This document shows, in pieces, positions 12,101-27,100 of a stretch of 64,000 bases of DNA. The translations under genes were made by a program, and so were the position numbers. The stretch's first letter is position 1. Every line of letters begins with the position of its first letter. A model generated the notes under the pieces. That model had not been told where the DNA came from. It saw only the letters and a program-made list of their open reading frames with translations, and searched no databases. Origin of the DNA: Lineus longissimus (lineage: Eukaryota > Nemertea > Pilidiophora > Heteronemertea > Lineidae); NCBI RefSeq assembly GCF_910592395.1, contig NC_088322.1, positions 15,991,431 through 16,055,430 of the forward strand, written 5' to 3'.

Positions 12101-15100
12101 CTCCTCCAATAACTAAGACCATGTTGCCCTCAGCTCAGACAGGGCACTCTCTCTGAGGTCTGTCTGCAGTCTAGGACAATCTCTCCTCCAATAACTAAGA
12201 CCATGTTGCCCTCAGCTCAGACAGGGCACTCTCTGAGGTCTGTCTGCAGTCTAGGACAATCTCTCCTCCAATAACTAAGACCATGTTGCCCTCAGCTCAG
12301 ACAGGGCACTCTCTGAGGTCTGTCTGCAGTCTAGGACAATCTCTCCTCCAATAACTAAGACCATGTTGCCCTCAGCTCAGACAGGGCACTCTCTGAGGTG
12401 TGTCTGCAGTCTAGGACAATCTCTCCTCCAATAACTAAGACCATGTTGCCCTCAGCTCAGACAGGGCACTCTCTCTGAGGTCTGTCTGCAGTCTAGGACA
12501 ATCTCTCCTCCAATAACTAAGACCATGTTGCCCTCAGCTCATGCTGGACTGAGAACATTGAACCCTCATCATCGAGAACAAGACGACATCCAAGAACTGC
12601 GATGTTTTTCCGCCGTCCAAGCCCTCGAGCTCGTCTCAACTAAAGCTCCTTTGTCATGTTCAGCTAATCCCGGCCGATGAATAACCTCCATATTTGTCTT
12701 CCTGAGCTCAGGCGCAATCCGACCGGATGCTGCCGAGGAAAGCCTGAGCGATTAGGTATCAATTACACAGGGCGGTGAAGGGGTCACACTCACAGATAAG
12801 AGGGGGGTCGGCAATGCGGGCAAGTCAGCGCTGGGATCCCAGGATGCGCAATCAAGGCTCCAAGCTTTCTACCTCCATGAACACTCTTCCCGACATGAAC
12901 CTACATTTTGTCACAATTGAGCAAAAGACGATGACATTTTACAGACATGACAGAGGGAAGAAAGGCAATGCTAGGAAGGAAGGCGAGGCAGGTAATGGAA
13001 AGGTTGATATTCTCTTCAATCATCTGTGATTTATCTACACCTGCCGTGAACCTACGCTGTGCATGTTGTGTTATGGCGATCCTCTGCGCGTTGCTGTACA
13101 TTTTAGCGTTACAGTGGTTACAGTTATGTTTCACCCACGGATCTGACGGGTTCACTGCATCTGAAATCAAATCATTGGAGGTCAAGGTATGTTTCAAGGT
13201 CATGACTCATACAGCAGATGAGAAGTAGCACTTATCATCTGTATCAAAGTCTGTCCCCCCTGCCAATACTTTTCTTGCGTCCTTTCTTCATAAAACAGAC
13301 AACTTTGTCATCCAAAACAAATCCGCTCAACCTCCATACCCCAGAAATCCCACTTCCGATTTGATAAGCCAAGCAAAGTAATCAAATCTGTTACCATGGC
13401 AACCGACAAGCTTTGTCGATTTATGATCAAAGGGTTGACCTTCCATAATCTCTTTGACGACCTTCTCCACCCAAACAAAATCAAACGACTTTCCAACAAC
13501 AAGGCGATCTTGAGAGAAGTACCATGAAAAGCACTCTTTCTCAAAATGATCCTACGCCACGAGATTCTTAGACGCATTATCTCAGTTTTACAATGAATTA
13601 ACCGTAAATTGGTTAACAACATTCCCCCCAATATAAACCATTGACATGAAGTTTATCTTTTGGCACGAGCCAAGCACTCCAGCTGGTATCATGTGATATT
13701 GATCCATAAAATACCAGGGGTATTTCCAAACTCAGATTTTTGTCTTTTAGTTTTGTTGATTTTTAGCGCAAGGCAAACCTGCCAAAGTGTCTACCCTGTA
13801 TTTGCCCTTTGGCCTCATCTTAGACATGTTAGACAAGAGGCTCGAGGGCCTGGAGCTGAGCCAGCCTGGTAATACTCAGAAAATGATATCAAGAATCTGT
13901 CCTATATCTGGCAAAATGGCATTTACAGCCCTAGTAGCAGTCAGTGATGTTCATACACACCTCGTCCCCAAGCAGACGATGATGTACGTGCTGCTGCTGG
14001 CAACTGACATCGCTTAGTGGGGACGAGGAGGATAACTTTCAGCGCCACCAGGGCAGTAAACAGCAGCCCCGATGCCAAATGCTCATAGTGACAGTATCAT
14101 CCAACTTACAGATGAGACTCTGGGCATACAGTGAGCGGGGCTGTTTCTGCTGCACCTTTTTGTAGACATTCTTGTCGGTGTGGTACAAGTAATAATTGGC
14201 GGGAAACATGATGGCAGTCTAGTGAAGATACTCGAATAGTCTATCAACGGTCACCTGTACCTGGGTGTCAAGATCCACAGCTCTGAGAGCGTAACGTCCC
14301 TAAAACTCGGTAAGGACTTGGTAGTCTGTTTACTTGTTCTTGTCACCCGTGCGACGACCAAATCAAACTCTTACAACTGACAGCTGTGATTGTTTATATA
14401 TAAAGAATGACATCACCATATCCTGCTTCTAGACGATCAACACACATCCAACACTTCAGTCCACCCCACTATCAGCAAGGATGGAATCTATACTTGCTGT
14501 TAGCCTACCAAAGTTAATTCAGAAGAAAACTTTGATCAATTATTCACATCAAAGGCTGCAGTACTTCCAAAAGACACGACACTTCCAATGAATAAACCAA
14601 CAGCGATGGAGCACTTCTGCAGACGCATCTACACTCACTCTGCTGAAGGGATTTGGTGGGAAAAATCCAATAAGATTTCTGCGATTTCGTTGTGTTGAAC
14701 TAACTATATTCCTCCAGTCAAAGAAGGTAGTCAACATCCATAGCAATGCTGTGATGCACTTCCCAATTCGAAATAACACAGCTCGAGACGTGGAACACCA
14801 CTTTCCACATCTCCGCTTCAAAACTTCTTTTGAAAGTTTCAGACTCCACACTCGGGTGAAACTATGCAATAGCTATTTGTTTAGACGTTTAGTAGTACGA
14901 ATGTACTTCAACTTCCACGAGGTACACATCTTTCAAGGTAAGAATCATGAATGCACCACGAAAGATTCCATCTCTGGAAAAGTCTTTTGAATACTTTGAA
15001 AATCACTATTTCAAGACTTGCACCCAGCAAACAGTACCATGAAACAGTTTTATGCAACTGATTTAAGTCGACCAAGGGTAGTACATTACACAGGCCTTAT

Positions 15101-18100
15101 CAACGCTGACCTCTGATTGGTCATCATATCTATCCCAAGATGGCCCAGATCTTCTTCAAATCTCTTTGAAACGGGTGTACTTGTCTCATAAAACAAGTTT
15201 GTTTATCACCTGTTTGAGTTGTGTCATCTAGAGTGGTCATGGGCGGCCAAGGTTTGACCACCAGGACTGTTCACCCCTCCGTAATTAAGCTTATTTTGAT
15301 GCCTTGTTTACTAACCAGATCATAAAGGAAGCACAACCCACAGACCCTGAGTCTCGCCAGAATGTACATGTATTTACATTTATTTGGAAGGGTTGGGAAT
15401 GAAAGCAAGAAGAGAAAGCACAACAAACTCGAAAGCATAAACAGACAACACTTACTGCTCACATTTGAAGGATATTTTACGAACTTCGCATTGCTTGGCA
15501 TGGACCGCACATATCCACCCATCATCGCCATGGCAATTACCTTGGTTGGACTATCAAGGTCGGACAGTTCTCCTCAAACTTCAAAGTTGGACAAATTCCA
15601 ATGAAATGTACAAACTCTTCAAAGCACACACACAAGTCAACAATTCAATCTGATGACATGTGTGGATTTCAGTCATATAATCCTTCAGACATACTATCCA
15701 AGAAACATTACTTCAAACAAATCGAACGATGGTGTCAGTTGGCTTTTTGTTCACCCAAGAACAACTTGATAAAGATTTCGGCAAAATTTCTGCAGAATAT
15801 GTTGTTTCATCTCATCATTGTTGTGACTCTGAAAACACTTTTCCCGCCAACAAGAACGTCTGTTGGAGAACAACTGAATGGAAAGTGAAAGATAATCAAC
15901 AAAACTTGCGAAATACTTGCCCTACTTCTCCCACCAAATATAGCATTCACCAAAATAATGGATCAGATGTCCACACTAACCGATCAATGACGGAAACTTC
16001 TGCCAAAAAGCTCATCTTTCGGTGGAAGAGTTCCTGTTCATGAGAACCAAGGCAAATGACGGCAATTTGAAATCCCCACATTTATCACTGGCAAAACTTC
16101 CTATGAAGGTATGACTGGTACTGACAGACACACTTCCACTGACGTCCTATAAAACAATTATGTCATTCTCATCATTATTAATTCTGGCCTGCAGATCTAC
16201 AAGTTTCAGGTTTGTACGCTCACATGGACTTGTAACTGTCCATCTCTCTATCACATTCCATCACTTCACCATCGGACTATGCTCGTGAGAAAGGTTGGGT
16301 CACAACAATGGATCAGAGAGTTCAGGAGAGCAGTTCACTCTTTATTTCGTAATCATGGCTTAGACACTCCAGGATTCCAGGGGTGCTTTCACTTTTTCAT
16401 GTAATTTGCGCATTGCTCAATAGATCAGAATGATTGACCCAGTTCTCCACCACCAACAACAAAAAATACCTTCTAAATCGATTGATAGTAAATCATTTAA
16501 AATGTGTCATGGAAACATTGCTCTAGAAATGGAAGAGGAAACAAATATCTGACCCAAGGCAAAAGTAATCATCAGGCCATTCTTGAAATATGGTGAATAA
16601 CATCCACACTCCAGGCCAAGATCAGGGCAGCCTGGGTGAATGACATCCACACTCCAAGCTAGGGCAGCCTGGGTGAATGACATCCACACTCCAAGCCAAG
16701 ATCAGGGCAGCCTGGTTGAATGACATCGACACTCCAGGCCAAGATCAGGGCAGCCTGGGTGAATGACATCAACACTCCAAGCTAGGGCAGCCTGGGTGAA
16801 TGACATCAACACTCCAAGCTAGGGCAGCCTGGGTGAATGACATCAACACTCCAAACTTGGGCAGCCTGGGTGAATGACATCAACACTCCCAAGCTAGGGC
16901 AGCCTGGGTGAATGACATCAACACTCCAAGCTAGGGCAGCCTGGGTGAATGACATCCACACTCCAGGCCAAGATCAGGGCAGCCTGGGTGAATGACATCC
17001 ACACTCCAAGCCAAGATCAGGGCAGCCTGGGTGAATGACATCCACACTCCAAGCCAAGCTTTAACAGGGTTTTGGTGAATGACATCTTAACTGGGGAACA
17101 ATAGATGATCAATCAATGGACATGGATGACAAGTCACATGATGATTACCTGATCAAGAATAGAAATTGATCTGACATACTATAGCAATAGGCAACCTTAT
17201 TGACTATCTTCTTTGTAATAGCAAGTATGGATTAACTATACTTGTAATAGTAAGGGTGGTCAATTTCGATCATCAGGATATGTCCACCGTCATTCAGGCT
17301 GGACTAGTATGTTTTCATGGTCAGCCATGTTGGAGGGTAGTAGAACCACACTTCCTCATACCTGACTTAACTGAATCCAATGCTGTCATGGTCATTTAGG
17401 CTTGCTTTTGTCTGTCCCTCCAGGTGATGACCTCACTTGAAAGCACGCTGATGTTTTGATTCGAGCTTTCGAGGGAAGGAGTTTAAATGAATTGACATGC
17501 CCTGGCCTCAAGGATAGCCCAGGATACTCACTGAATCATCAGAATGCACGATACTTCTCACAAATACAAAGCTATTTTGATACTACCTTTCACCAGACAG
17601 ACAGGGCCCCCTATCAGTAGGAACTGGCACTTACCTGAAAAGATAAGAATTAACGAGAAACTCAGTCAAGATATGATGACATTTTCAGATTCGAATAAAT
17701 TCTTTTCCATTGAAGTGTTTGAAAGACTGTCACTGAAACAATCTTCGCCTCTCTTTGCCTAGTCACCCTAAAGTCGCCCCATTTCAATTGCAAAATCAAA
17801 CGCTCTTTCGGAAAATGTCCAGTTTTTAGGTCACCAACATAACTTGGCCATTTTAGTACCGAAGACACTTCTATACACCTACTATGGCAGCACAAGTATA
17901 GTTTGTCGAGTTCGTACAATATACAGGGAGGTCACCCAAAGAATGTGATTGCAAATCATCTAACTGGAGAGTGGCCAAAGTATACAGCCATGACCATTGT
18001 GGGACACTTCGGGTATTATGGCTTCCAAAGCCTTGTATTCAGTCAAACCTCTATTAGAGGTTCGAACCCCTGAACAGGAGGACACTTCTACCATGGAGGA

Positions 18101-21100
18101 CTATGCTTCTGTACAAACCCTCCCCGGTTGCACAAGGACAACTTTTGACTTTTTTCTGCTCAATATCAGGACACAAGATGACAACTTCCAGATTGCCGAG
18201 ACATTTTGAGTTGTCCTCAATCACTTGTACATACATAGCTATAGAAATGGGTCATACACACATCCATATAATAGTTAACGCTACACATCAAGCAATATTG
18301 ATGTTTGGACATACCGACACATCAGTCATCATACGACTCAAGTGGCACACTTCAAATCGCTGGCCTAACTCCACTCACCGCCACCAGGAGGAGGTGACAA
18401 CTGGATCGTTCACATGTGATTCTCCCACACAGTCGTACATCAGTGCTACCAGACTGTCAACACAGGCCACCATTTTGGAGCAGCTACTCCACTCAGTTGA
18501 GGAGTCAGGAGCGTGACGATACCAGAATCATGGAGATCGATCGATCAGCTCCGAATTAACCGATACACAAATCAGAAAGATACCTTGATCAGCGCTGAAG
18601 ATGACGTCCTCTGTGGAAGTGACAGCGTGTATCACGTCCTCTGGGTCTCCGTGGTTTGTTGATTTGAACAGCCGAACGAAGAATGGAATCAAACGTATCC
18701 TCGTCGCCATACTTGTAGATTAACGAACCACCTTTAGCAATTTGCTCTGGTTTAGTGAGGTCAACCTTGTTCAGATGTGCTATCAGGAACTGCTGCACAG
18801 TGCTGATCCCGACAAGGAGAGGAAAAGTCTCGATAAAAACATCATCAGCCAATCTTATGTTTCTCTTCCATACTCAGTCAGGTCTTTAGAAACTACAGTC
18901 ACTGGATAGTGTGGCTTATCCTGTTAACTGAGTCCTCGTGGAAGTGACTTAGCTCTATTTACCACAGCTTTCAGCAGCTATGCTCCAGTCGATCCATCAA
19001 GATTCCGATGCCACTAACGGTGAAATCAAAGGTCTAGAGATGACATAACGATAGCATCTCAAGGCTGGCAATCACCCATGCATTGATTGGGACTGGTATG
19101 TGCACACAGTGATGTACAGGATGTATGCCAGAATGACGCATTCCCAGTGTCATCAATACGGAATCAAGTGAACGTTATCCAAGGCAGAGCATCCAAGGAC
19201 GTCAACAATCGATAAGCAGGCACCCTGGATCTCCAAGTCCACAATGAACGCTCTCCAAATATTACGATTGTTACAAAATTAGGATTCCTGGCTTGGAATG
19301 TGTGTCTTGGAGTAAGCTAGTCGCTATGAACAGATATGAATGTAATTGCACAAGAGTTAGACATGCTCGATGTGTATGTCAGATGAGACAACCGCTGGAT
19401 CAATAAAACAACATCTGTTGTTCCGTCAATTTCAACACATGTTGGCTGGAACAAGTAATGCATTGATGCACTACGATGTACAGCAGATTGACCTGCACTG
19501 CCAGTCCCATGCTTAGTACACTGACATCACATGTACTCCTTACACTGTCTGACAACAGAATGCACTGATCTTATTCTCCAACCTGGGAGGAATAGGCCTA
19601 CCCTATTTTTATAGATTGGGTGCAACACCATGATGTCAGGCTACTTGTGCACAACCAGAACATGTTTATCAAGACCTCTCAAAGAATGGTTTTAAAGTAA
19701 AGGTCTCTGGACTTGGTAGTTGTAAGGTGACTATGAAAACAGGCTGGCCCTCGCATGCGCAACACTGCATTTTGTCAGTGACACAAGATTTCTAGAGCTG
19801 CTATTTCTCAGGACTGGTAGGTATGAAGTGCTCATGAACAGCTTCCCAAAGGCAAAGAGATAACGTTGCTTTTATACAACATCACAACAAGCCAATGCTC
19901 TTTCTGATCAGACCCGGTCCAATAGACAAAAGATGAAACACGGATTGACCATCCAATCATCAAAGGAATTGATTGACCGCCGTGGCCAACAATGAGGGGA
20001 AATCAATGTGCCATCGTTTCTCAGGTAGTCGGTGTATCAGGTTACCTGGTCAATACGATCATTGACCATCCATCCGACCCCACCCCTCATTAGGTAACCT
20101 CCAATGGGAATGTCATAGCGAGGAGTTGTCATAACTAAACGGCCACCAAACCAGTAATTCTCATCACTTCAACAAGCCAGAATTTGGCTCCTTAGTCCTT
20201 GTTTCAGAGCGCAGTTCTCTATTCCAGAGATACATTAACAACGCATGGATTGATTGCACTGATGGTGATTTGATTTAGGGAGCAAAGTTCAACTAGTAAG
20301 TTATCCATGAATAGCTAGACGCTGAAAGATGTGCGCTTGCACAAGATTGCACACAATCAATCGAGGCGGCTCACTGGTGAAATACTAGGGTAGATGTCGG
20401 AGGATCTTGATAAAGTTTAATGGAGACTTGATGAACATAACACTGTCTGCATCACAAGATACATCTGTGATAAATATAGAACATAGCGGTAAATATAGTA
20501 GAGCGGCGCAGTAGAGGGAGGATTTATTGATGTGATACTTGATGCTGCCATGAAGTTTCTCGCCAGGTTAACCCTTTAACTGCAGTGATTCCAAAAATGA
20601 GTTCATCTTCTTGACAGACACGCTTTACGCAGTCAACACATTCAATGATTTATCTGCAAAAAGACAAGCAGACATGTTTATCTACCTCCCCTGACCATGT
20701 GCCTCAGATAGATTATTGACACTGTCTATCGCCATGGCAATAACTTGGTTTCATTCATGATTTTATAGTTGCTAAGCAACAAATATAGATTTGGTAATGA
20801 CACCATTTTCTAGAGAAGTGGTCAGTGGCTGCCAATAGCAGAAAGAAGGGTGCTTGTATGAGGGTGTTGAACAAGAACCAATCCAAAGACATTTTGTGCA
20901 GGTTTTCTAAATTCTGTCCAAACTGTCTTGGTATCCAGGGGCCATAATGATTGTTATTTAGCTAAACGCATGAAGAGTACACTAAGGTAGCATAGACAGC
21001 CAGCATCAGGCCGGGAGGTGCAATTGAATCACGCCAGCTTTCAAACAACTGAAGGAGGTGAAGTGGAAGGAAGCACAATATGCTCCAGTTCCTGAATGTG

Positions 21101-24100
21101 TTGCACCCAGTCTCAGAGTTGAATGATTCTGAAAATGCATTTTTAACAGAACCGTTCGAGCAAGTCACCTGCCATGTCTTCCTCAATACAGGACAGGTGA
21201 CGTCAGACATATCTTTACCTCCATGCCGTAAGATCATGCACGATGAACTCTATACAACACCTTGCAATATTGAGTTGAAATGGACTTTTTAAAACCACTA
21301 CACGATCAAAGACTTGGTCACGAGTCAGTGACAGGATCACGAAGTTGAAATCCCATCACGGACAAGAGATGTGCAACCATGCATCTATCATGTGTACACA
21401 ATGCAGTGCACTGTAAATGTTAAGCTGTAGACATTCAGGCTTCTATACAGAATGAGAAGATGGCCCTGATCAACCGTAACCGACCAGGTCCACCCACAAC
21501 CAAGCAAAACCTGCCGTAACTCAAGTGAAGATAATCAAACTCAGAGATATAAAACAACTATCTGATCGAATTAGCCATCTACATTCTTGCCTCACTTCAA
21601 CGGAGAGCTGTAACCAATGGTATCCAAGCACAACGTTCAGTAACCGAGAGCATCGCTGAGAAAGCAATCTCAGGACATCATGTTCACCTGTCTTCTGCTC
21701 ATGCTTCGTTCATACCTGGAGCGAACATTCTCACCGCTCCTGCACTATCTACACCGCTAGCTTGGGATTCCTAGCATGCTAGAATAACATACTATCTCTA
21801 TGCTTCATGGTAATACAGAGTACAAGCTAGTAACGGAATATCAGTTAGCTGACTAGCAGACCTTCAAAAGCTAGGTAGCCAATATAATGCGTCTTCATAC
21901 AACTGCTTGAACCCAAGTACATCAGCACGTCTTTGAAATACCACACATTCTAAACAACAATTGATGTTTGGAAAATTTGCCAACAATTTGAAAACAGATG
22001 GTGACATGAGTGAATGCTTGTTCACCTCATCTTTGAACTTGCCTCAGTCATGATGGCTTGCTCTTCTAATCAGTACTGTTCATGATTACAGGATGAAGTT
22101 GTCTGCTGCAGACCACTTTCTGCCTTGGGATTCACAGATACAGGGTCTGCAGAATGCTCTCCAGACGACCTGATAGTACGTGACGTGATCAGCCCTGCCT
22201 TCTCCACGTTGATTGTCGTCTTAGGATCAGCATCAGCTTGAAGGAGAAGCAGGTTCCACCCTTCAAGCAGAACATCTCGTCAAGCACAGCGCAGTTATCC
22301 CACAAATTGAAGGAAACCAAGGTTACCTAGGTAACCAAGGCATATCACATCCAACGCAGCGTCGCTGTATCAATTTTGAAATGCTGGGATGATGCAGTAG
22401 ACTTGATCTTCAAAGAAGGGGAACGTTTAACACTGGGGGATTTGCTTGTGGGACGCACACAGGAAAAAGACGCTCTGCACAATATCTTAGTGATGTTTCG
22501 GCACACAGAGGCAGGGGTAGCTTTGAAGACAATACGTTGAGACCAGCTAAGCTTGGTTAAAGATTCTACTGATCATTTAGCGCCTCTACCATCGTCCCTA
22601 TTAAGAAACACCTCTTCCATTCTTGCATGATATTGTGGCACTATAAAGGAGAGCATCATCACCAGCTTTCAGGATGATGAAGGATGCTGGTCCTACACAA
22701 CAATGGATGGCAAGCAAGGACTACCATCTTTCAGAACTCTGCAATCTCTCACTCCCAGTCTCATCAGGATAGATGCATCATAGAAACTTTAGATCAACTG
22801 AGCCTGAACTGGCTTTGGTCGAAGACTTCATCACAGAGTCATCATTCTCGATGTCACTTGTCCACAATGCCTAACCACATGGCACCAACTGTTGCTACAT
22901 TCCATTGTTCCCTGAGATGAACACATCATCATATCATTTCATTCATCAAAACACGACTAAGTGGCCACATTACCAGTGGGACAATCTCATCAGTCACAGA
23001 GGACAATGTCACCATCCTTCATATGAATTCTGATAATCAATTGGTACAAACCGGGTCAATCCTAACAGCAGCAGAACATGTCAGAACAGTTAGTCTCCTC
23101 CTACTCAGGCTTCATGTCACCAGAGAGCTGGAATACTCCTTCAAGGGCCTTGAATCAATAGCCGCACTTACACCACCTGAAAATGGACCACCAATCTTGG
23201 TTCGGGAACCAATGCCGCACCATCGAAAATCCACCAAGCGCTTACACCAGCGCTGCAGCTAGTTATAAAATCCGGCTACAGATGGCGCGCAAACAATAAG
23301 CAGAACGCGGAAAGCCTTGGCAGAAAGCGCCATTTCGAAAGCGCCGCCTGGAGCCGAACCATCTAACTAGCTAATTGCCGATCCATTTGCGCTTACACCA
23401 CGACAAAGCCGAGCTTTTAACAAGCCGGGCGAATTTGGACCATCAAGCTTGGTGGGACAAATTCGCTCGGCAATTTGTATCGGCAATGGATTGCCGAACC
23501 AATTTGTCGCGGCAATGTGGTGGTGTAAGTGCAATTGGTCCACCAATATTTCGTGGTGTAAGCGCAGCTAATATCACAGTTGGCAAAAGTCAGAACAGAA
23601 TATCCTGACTCCGGTTACACATGCGTATTGATAAGTAACCATAGTAGCTAAGTAGTATCCAAGTTATATTTATTCATGCACATGCGTATTAATCAGATCC
23701 AAAATTAGGACATTTTGTTCAATTTTCTGCTGACCATGACCTCGAGTCAACGTCCTCATGGGTATTCAGGTCATCTACTTTGCATTTGAGAGAGAAGTCG
23801 GCCTGTGATGATGTGTCACCAGTGGTACCATTCCATGATTCTGATCAAACAACAGGTCACTCTATCGGATGAGAAGACCCCTCACACCAAAACAATAATT
23901 AGTTTGTCATTATAACAAACTAGCCCACATCCTAGTGAAGAACCTCAACATCCGACAGGCATGTCATATGACCGCAATCGGCGTTTTTTAGGACGCTGAC
24001 ATGAACAGTCTCTTGTTTCAAACGCTGCCTGCCAGTAAAATACATCTTAAACGTCCTGAGAGCGTCTTTCCTGCTGCCAAATCGTTGCACCTTCAAATAC

Positions 24101-27100
24101 TATAACGGGTGGGGGGGGGGGGGGGGTATCCAGGCAACCATGTGCAGTTTAAAAGGACACAGTGTAGATTTTAAAATTTATCTCAAACCCTTTTTTCAAA
24201 ATGACTTCATCTGAGTACCAGTCGCTTGCTATGGAAACCAGGATAAGCTCTGGCCAAATGAGCCGTTTGCAGCTTGGGTAATAGCCTAGCAGACTTTAAC
24301 TTAAACTACCATGGCCCAGCTGACTTTTACCATTAGTCTTCCGTTAAAGCCGCCCACATTACAGATATCTAATTACAATCAATATCAAAAGAACTCGATA
24401 TCATTTGAGATTATCTAATCCAGTTTGGCCATGATCACTATCGATCAACTTACCGAAAAATCTCAACAAAACATGTTTCGTTCACATGTTTTCGTTTGTG
24501 GTTTGGTCATGACCTCTGACCTTTATCGCATAATCCATCAGTGGATTAATTTACGGTCTACATGTAGACTCGCCTTGATCCGTGTGGGTTGAGATGAGAT
24601 TAGAGATGGTAGAGAAGTCAGGCAGTGACAAAATCAATTTGGCTGGGTGATAGAGTGATAGTTTATCAACGAATATCACATACTGATTATCACTGGTTTA
24701 TTTAACCCTCCGTGGACTTTTTTCTCAAAAATATGAATAGCAGACATGACATCAAGATCAAGTCGAGGCAAAAGGCATTACTGGTCAGCGCCCAGAGGCA
24801 TTACTGGTCAGCGCCCAGAGGCATTACTGGTCAGCGCCCAAAGACATTACTGGTCAGCGCCCAAAGGCATTACTGGTCAGCACCCAAAGGCATTAATGGT
24901 CAGCGCCCAAAGGCATTACGGGTCAGTGCCAAAAGGCATTACTGGTCAGCACCCAAAGGCATTACTGGTCAGCACCCAAAGGCATTACTGGTCAGCACCC
25001 AAACACACTTCTTTGACAATGTTTGAAAAGGCCTGTCAGTGTTATGATTTGCTTCATCTGATAAACAGACAAAACCTCAAGTCAAGTTCAAGTCTGATTC
25101 CTACATGATTACAATCCCCTCACGACACTACTTGGCTACCAGTTGGCTCCCCAAGTGACCGGCGAACAAGTGGCAACAGTCCTAACACCTTCCATCCTTG
25201 GTGAGAATGAACCACGGTTTATCCACACATGGCCTCTCATCCACAAATATACAAATGAGAGGAGACTATTATTGCTTGCAGACTACATCATGTATCGCCA
25301 AGGTCTGTAGTCATGTATGGTGCCACAAGCTAGACAATCCATTGTGGACCACCAAAGGACTCAAAACCACCCAACCAAACGTTCTCACAACTTTACCAAC
25401 CTGCAGGACGACGGCAACCTGCCTCATATGGTAAGTTCCTGGTTGCTTCTGGCAGAACGTAATGTACATCATATATCGGGTTGTCCATCTTGCTTTTCTG
25501 CAGACGCAGACCTCCGTATGGTTGTAGTGGTGAAAGCATTGGTATATTTTTTGAAAGACTGACCCACTGAGCTGGCGGACTAGAACTGAGATAATGGCGT
25601 TGATCACGTAAACAAGATTTGATGTACTAAAAGTCCATATTCTATACATGAGAACAATGGATCGTGACCTAGATCTCTGGGGGTGGTAGGCCACTATCAA
25701 TATCATGGGCCAACAAGACCCAAAATGGCAATTTCCATTCAATTTGACCTCTTTAATCAGGACTGATATCTGAAGAAAACATACAACATTTCAGAGACGA
25801 CCACAAAACAGGCAATTTTTGGATATGAAGCCACTTTTACCAACAGCCAGCAAACATACACGCCAACCTAAACCAGGAACTGTTTTAAATATAACGCTTT
25901 CATTCATTCATCACCATCAAAACGAAAAATTCCAAACATCCTACTTATACACCACAAGCGACTAATTAGTTGGGAATACCACTACTACATATAACAGTGT
26001 AATGGGATAAGTCCCTGTGCATAACCATGGCCAATTCAATTCCCAGAGGCCTTGCTTGAAATAACAACAATACTATGAGGCTACACATGATTTCACACCA
26101 AATGGGTCCTAAAAGCTGACCAAGTACTAATTAGTATAGGCATGCATTGTGCTTATGTTGCTTATGTGAACATTATACCATCCATGGTCTCAAGACATAA
26201 TCAATGTTCCCTCAAAGCTTCAATCAAAACAGGTGTTTTGAAGGATCGACACATATTTGAGACTTGCTGAACTGTATGGTGACTAAGTTTATGCACTTAC
26301 AGTGTAATGAGTTCATGGAGTTACAGGGAAGAAAACCTGAATCTCACAGCCTTTTTGTCGAGTTTTCTGTAAAAGAGTTGCTTAGAGACAAGAGTTGCTT
26401 AGAGACAAGAGTTGCTTAGAGACAAGAGTTGCTTAGAGACAAGAGTTGCTTAGAGACAAGAGTTGCTTAGAGACAAGAGTTGCTTAGAGACAAGAGTTGC
26501 TTAGAGACAAGAGTTGCTTAGAGACAAGAGTTGCTTAGAGACAAGAGTTGCTTAGAGACAAGAGTTGCTTAGAGACAAGAGTTGCTTAGAGACAAGAGTT
26601 GCTTAGAGACAAGAGTTGCTTAGAGACAAGAGTTGCTTAGAGACAAGAGTTGCTTAGAGACAAGAGTTGCTTAGAGACAAGAGTTGCTTGGAAGTTCAAG
26701 ATCAACATCAGAAATCTATTGCTGTTCTGACACTTTGTCCTTGTCGCGATGCACAAGCTTATGCACTTCGGTGACTCTGGAAGAAGCACTTGAAATTCAA
26801 AACATGCCAGCGAGTTCCGAGGCGAGAAGCCTGGCCAAACTGGACAAAGGAAATGATCAGCCTCAGGCACCGAGTTGGGTGTCTCTGCAATCTAATGATT
26901 TGTAACATCAGTTCAAGTAGTCACACCTGAGCAGACCCTGCACGAGCTATTCTGTCTTTGGTGGGGGAACGACCACTAAACACTGATTCACCTGTTTTTA
27001 CCGCACTGGCTTCTGTTCAACTCTCCGCTTTCATGATATCAGTTTTTGCACTGAGCTAAAATTAAGCCAGGGGTAAAGGCCTAAACAGATTCACTGACTT

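Noticed and set aside
14549-14869. 106-codon minus-strand frame
   Set aside because: Trp/Cys/Arg-rich random-looking composition with no family motif.
25311-25742. 143-codon minus-strand frame
   Set aside because: No recognisable domain, irregular composition, and no splice or promoter context; most likely chance.
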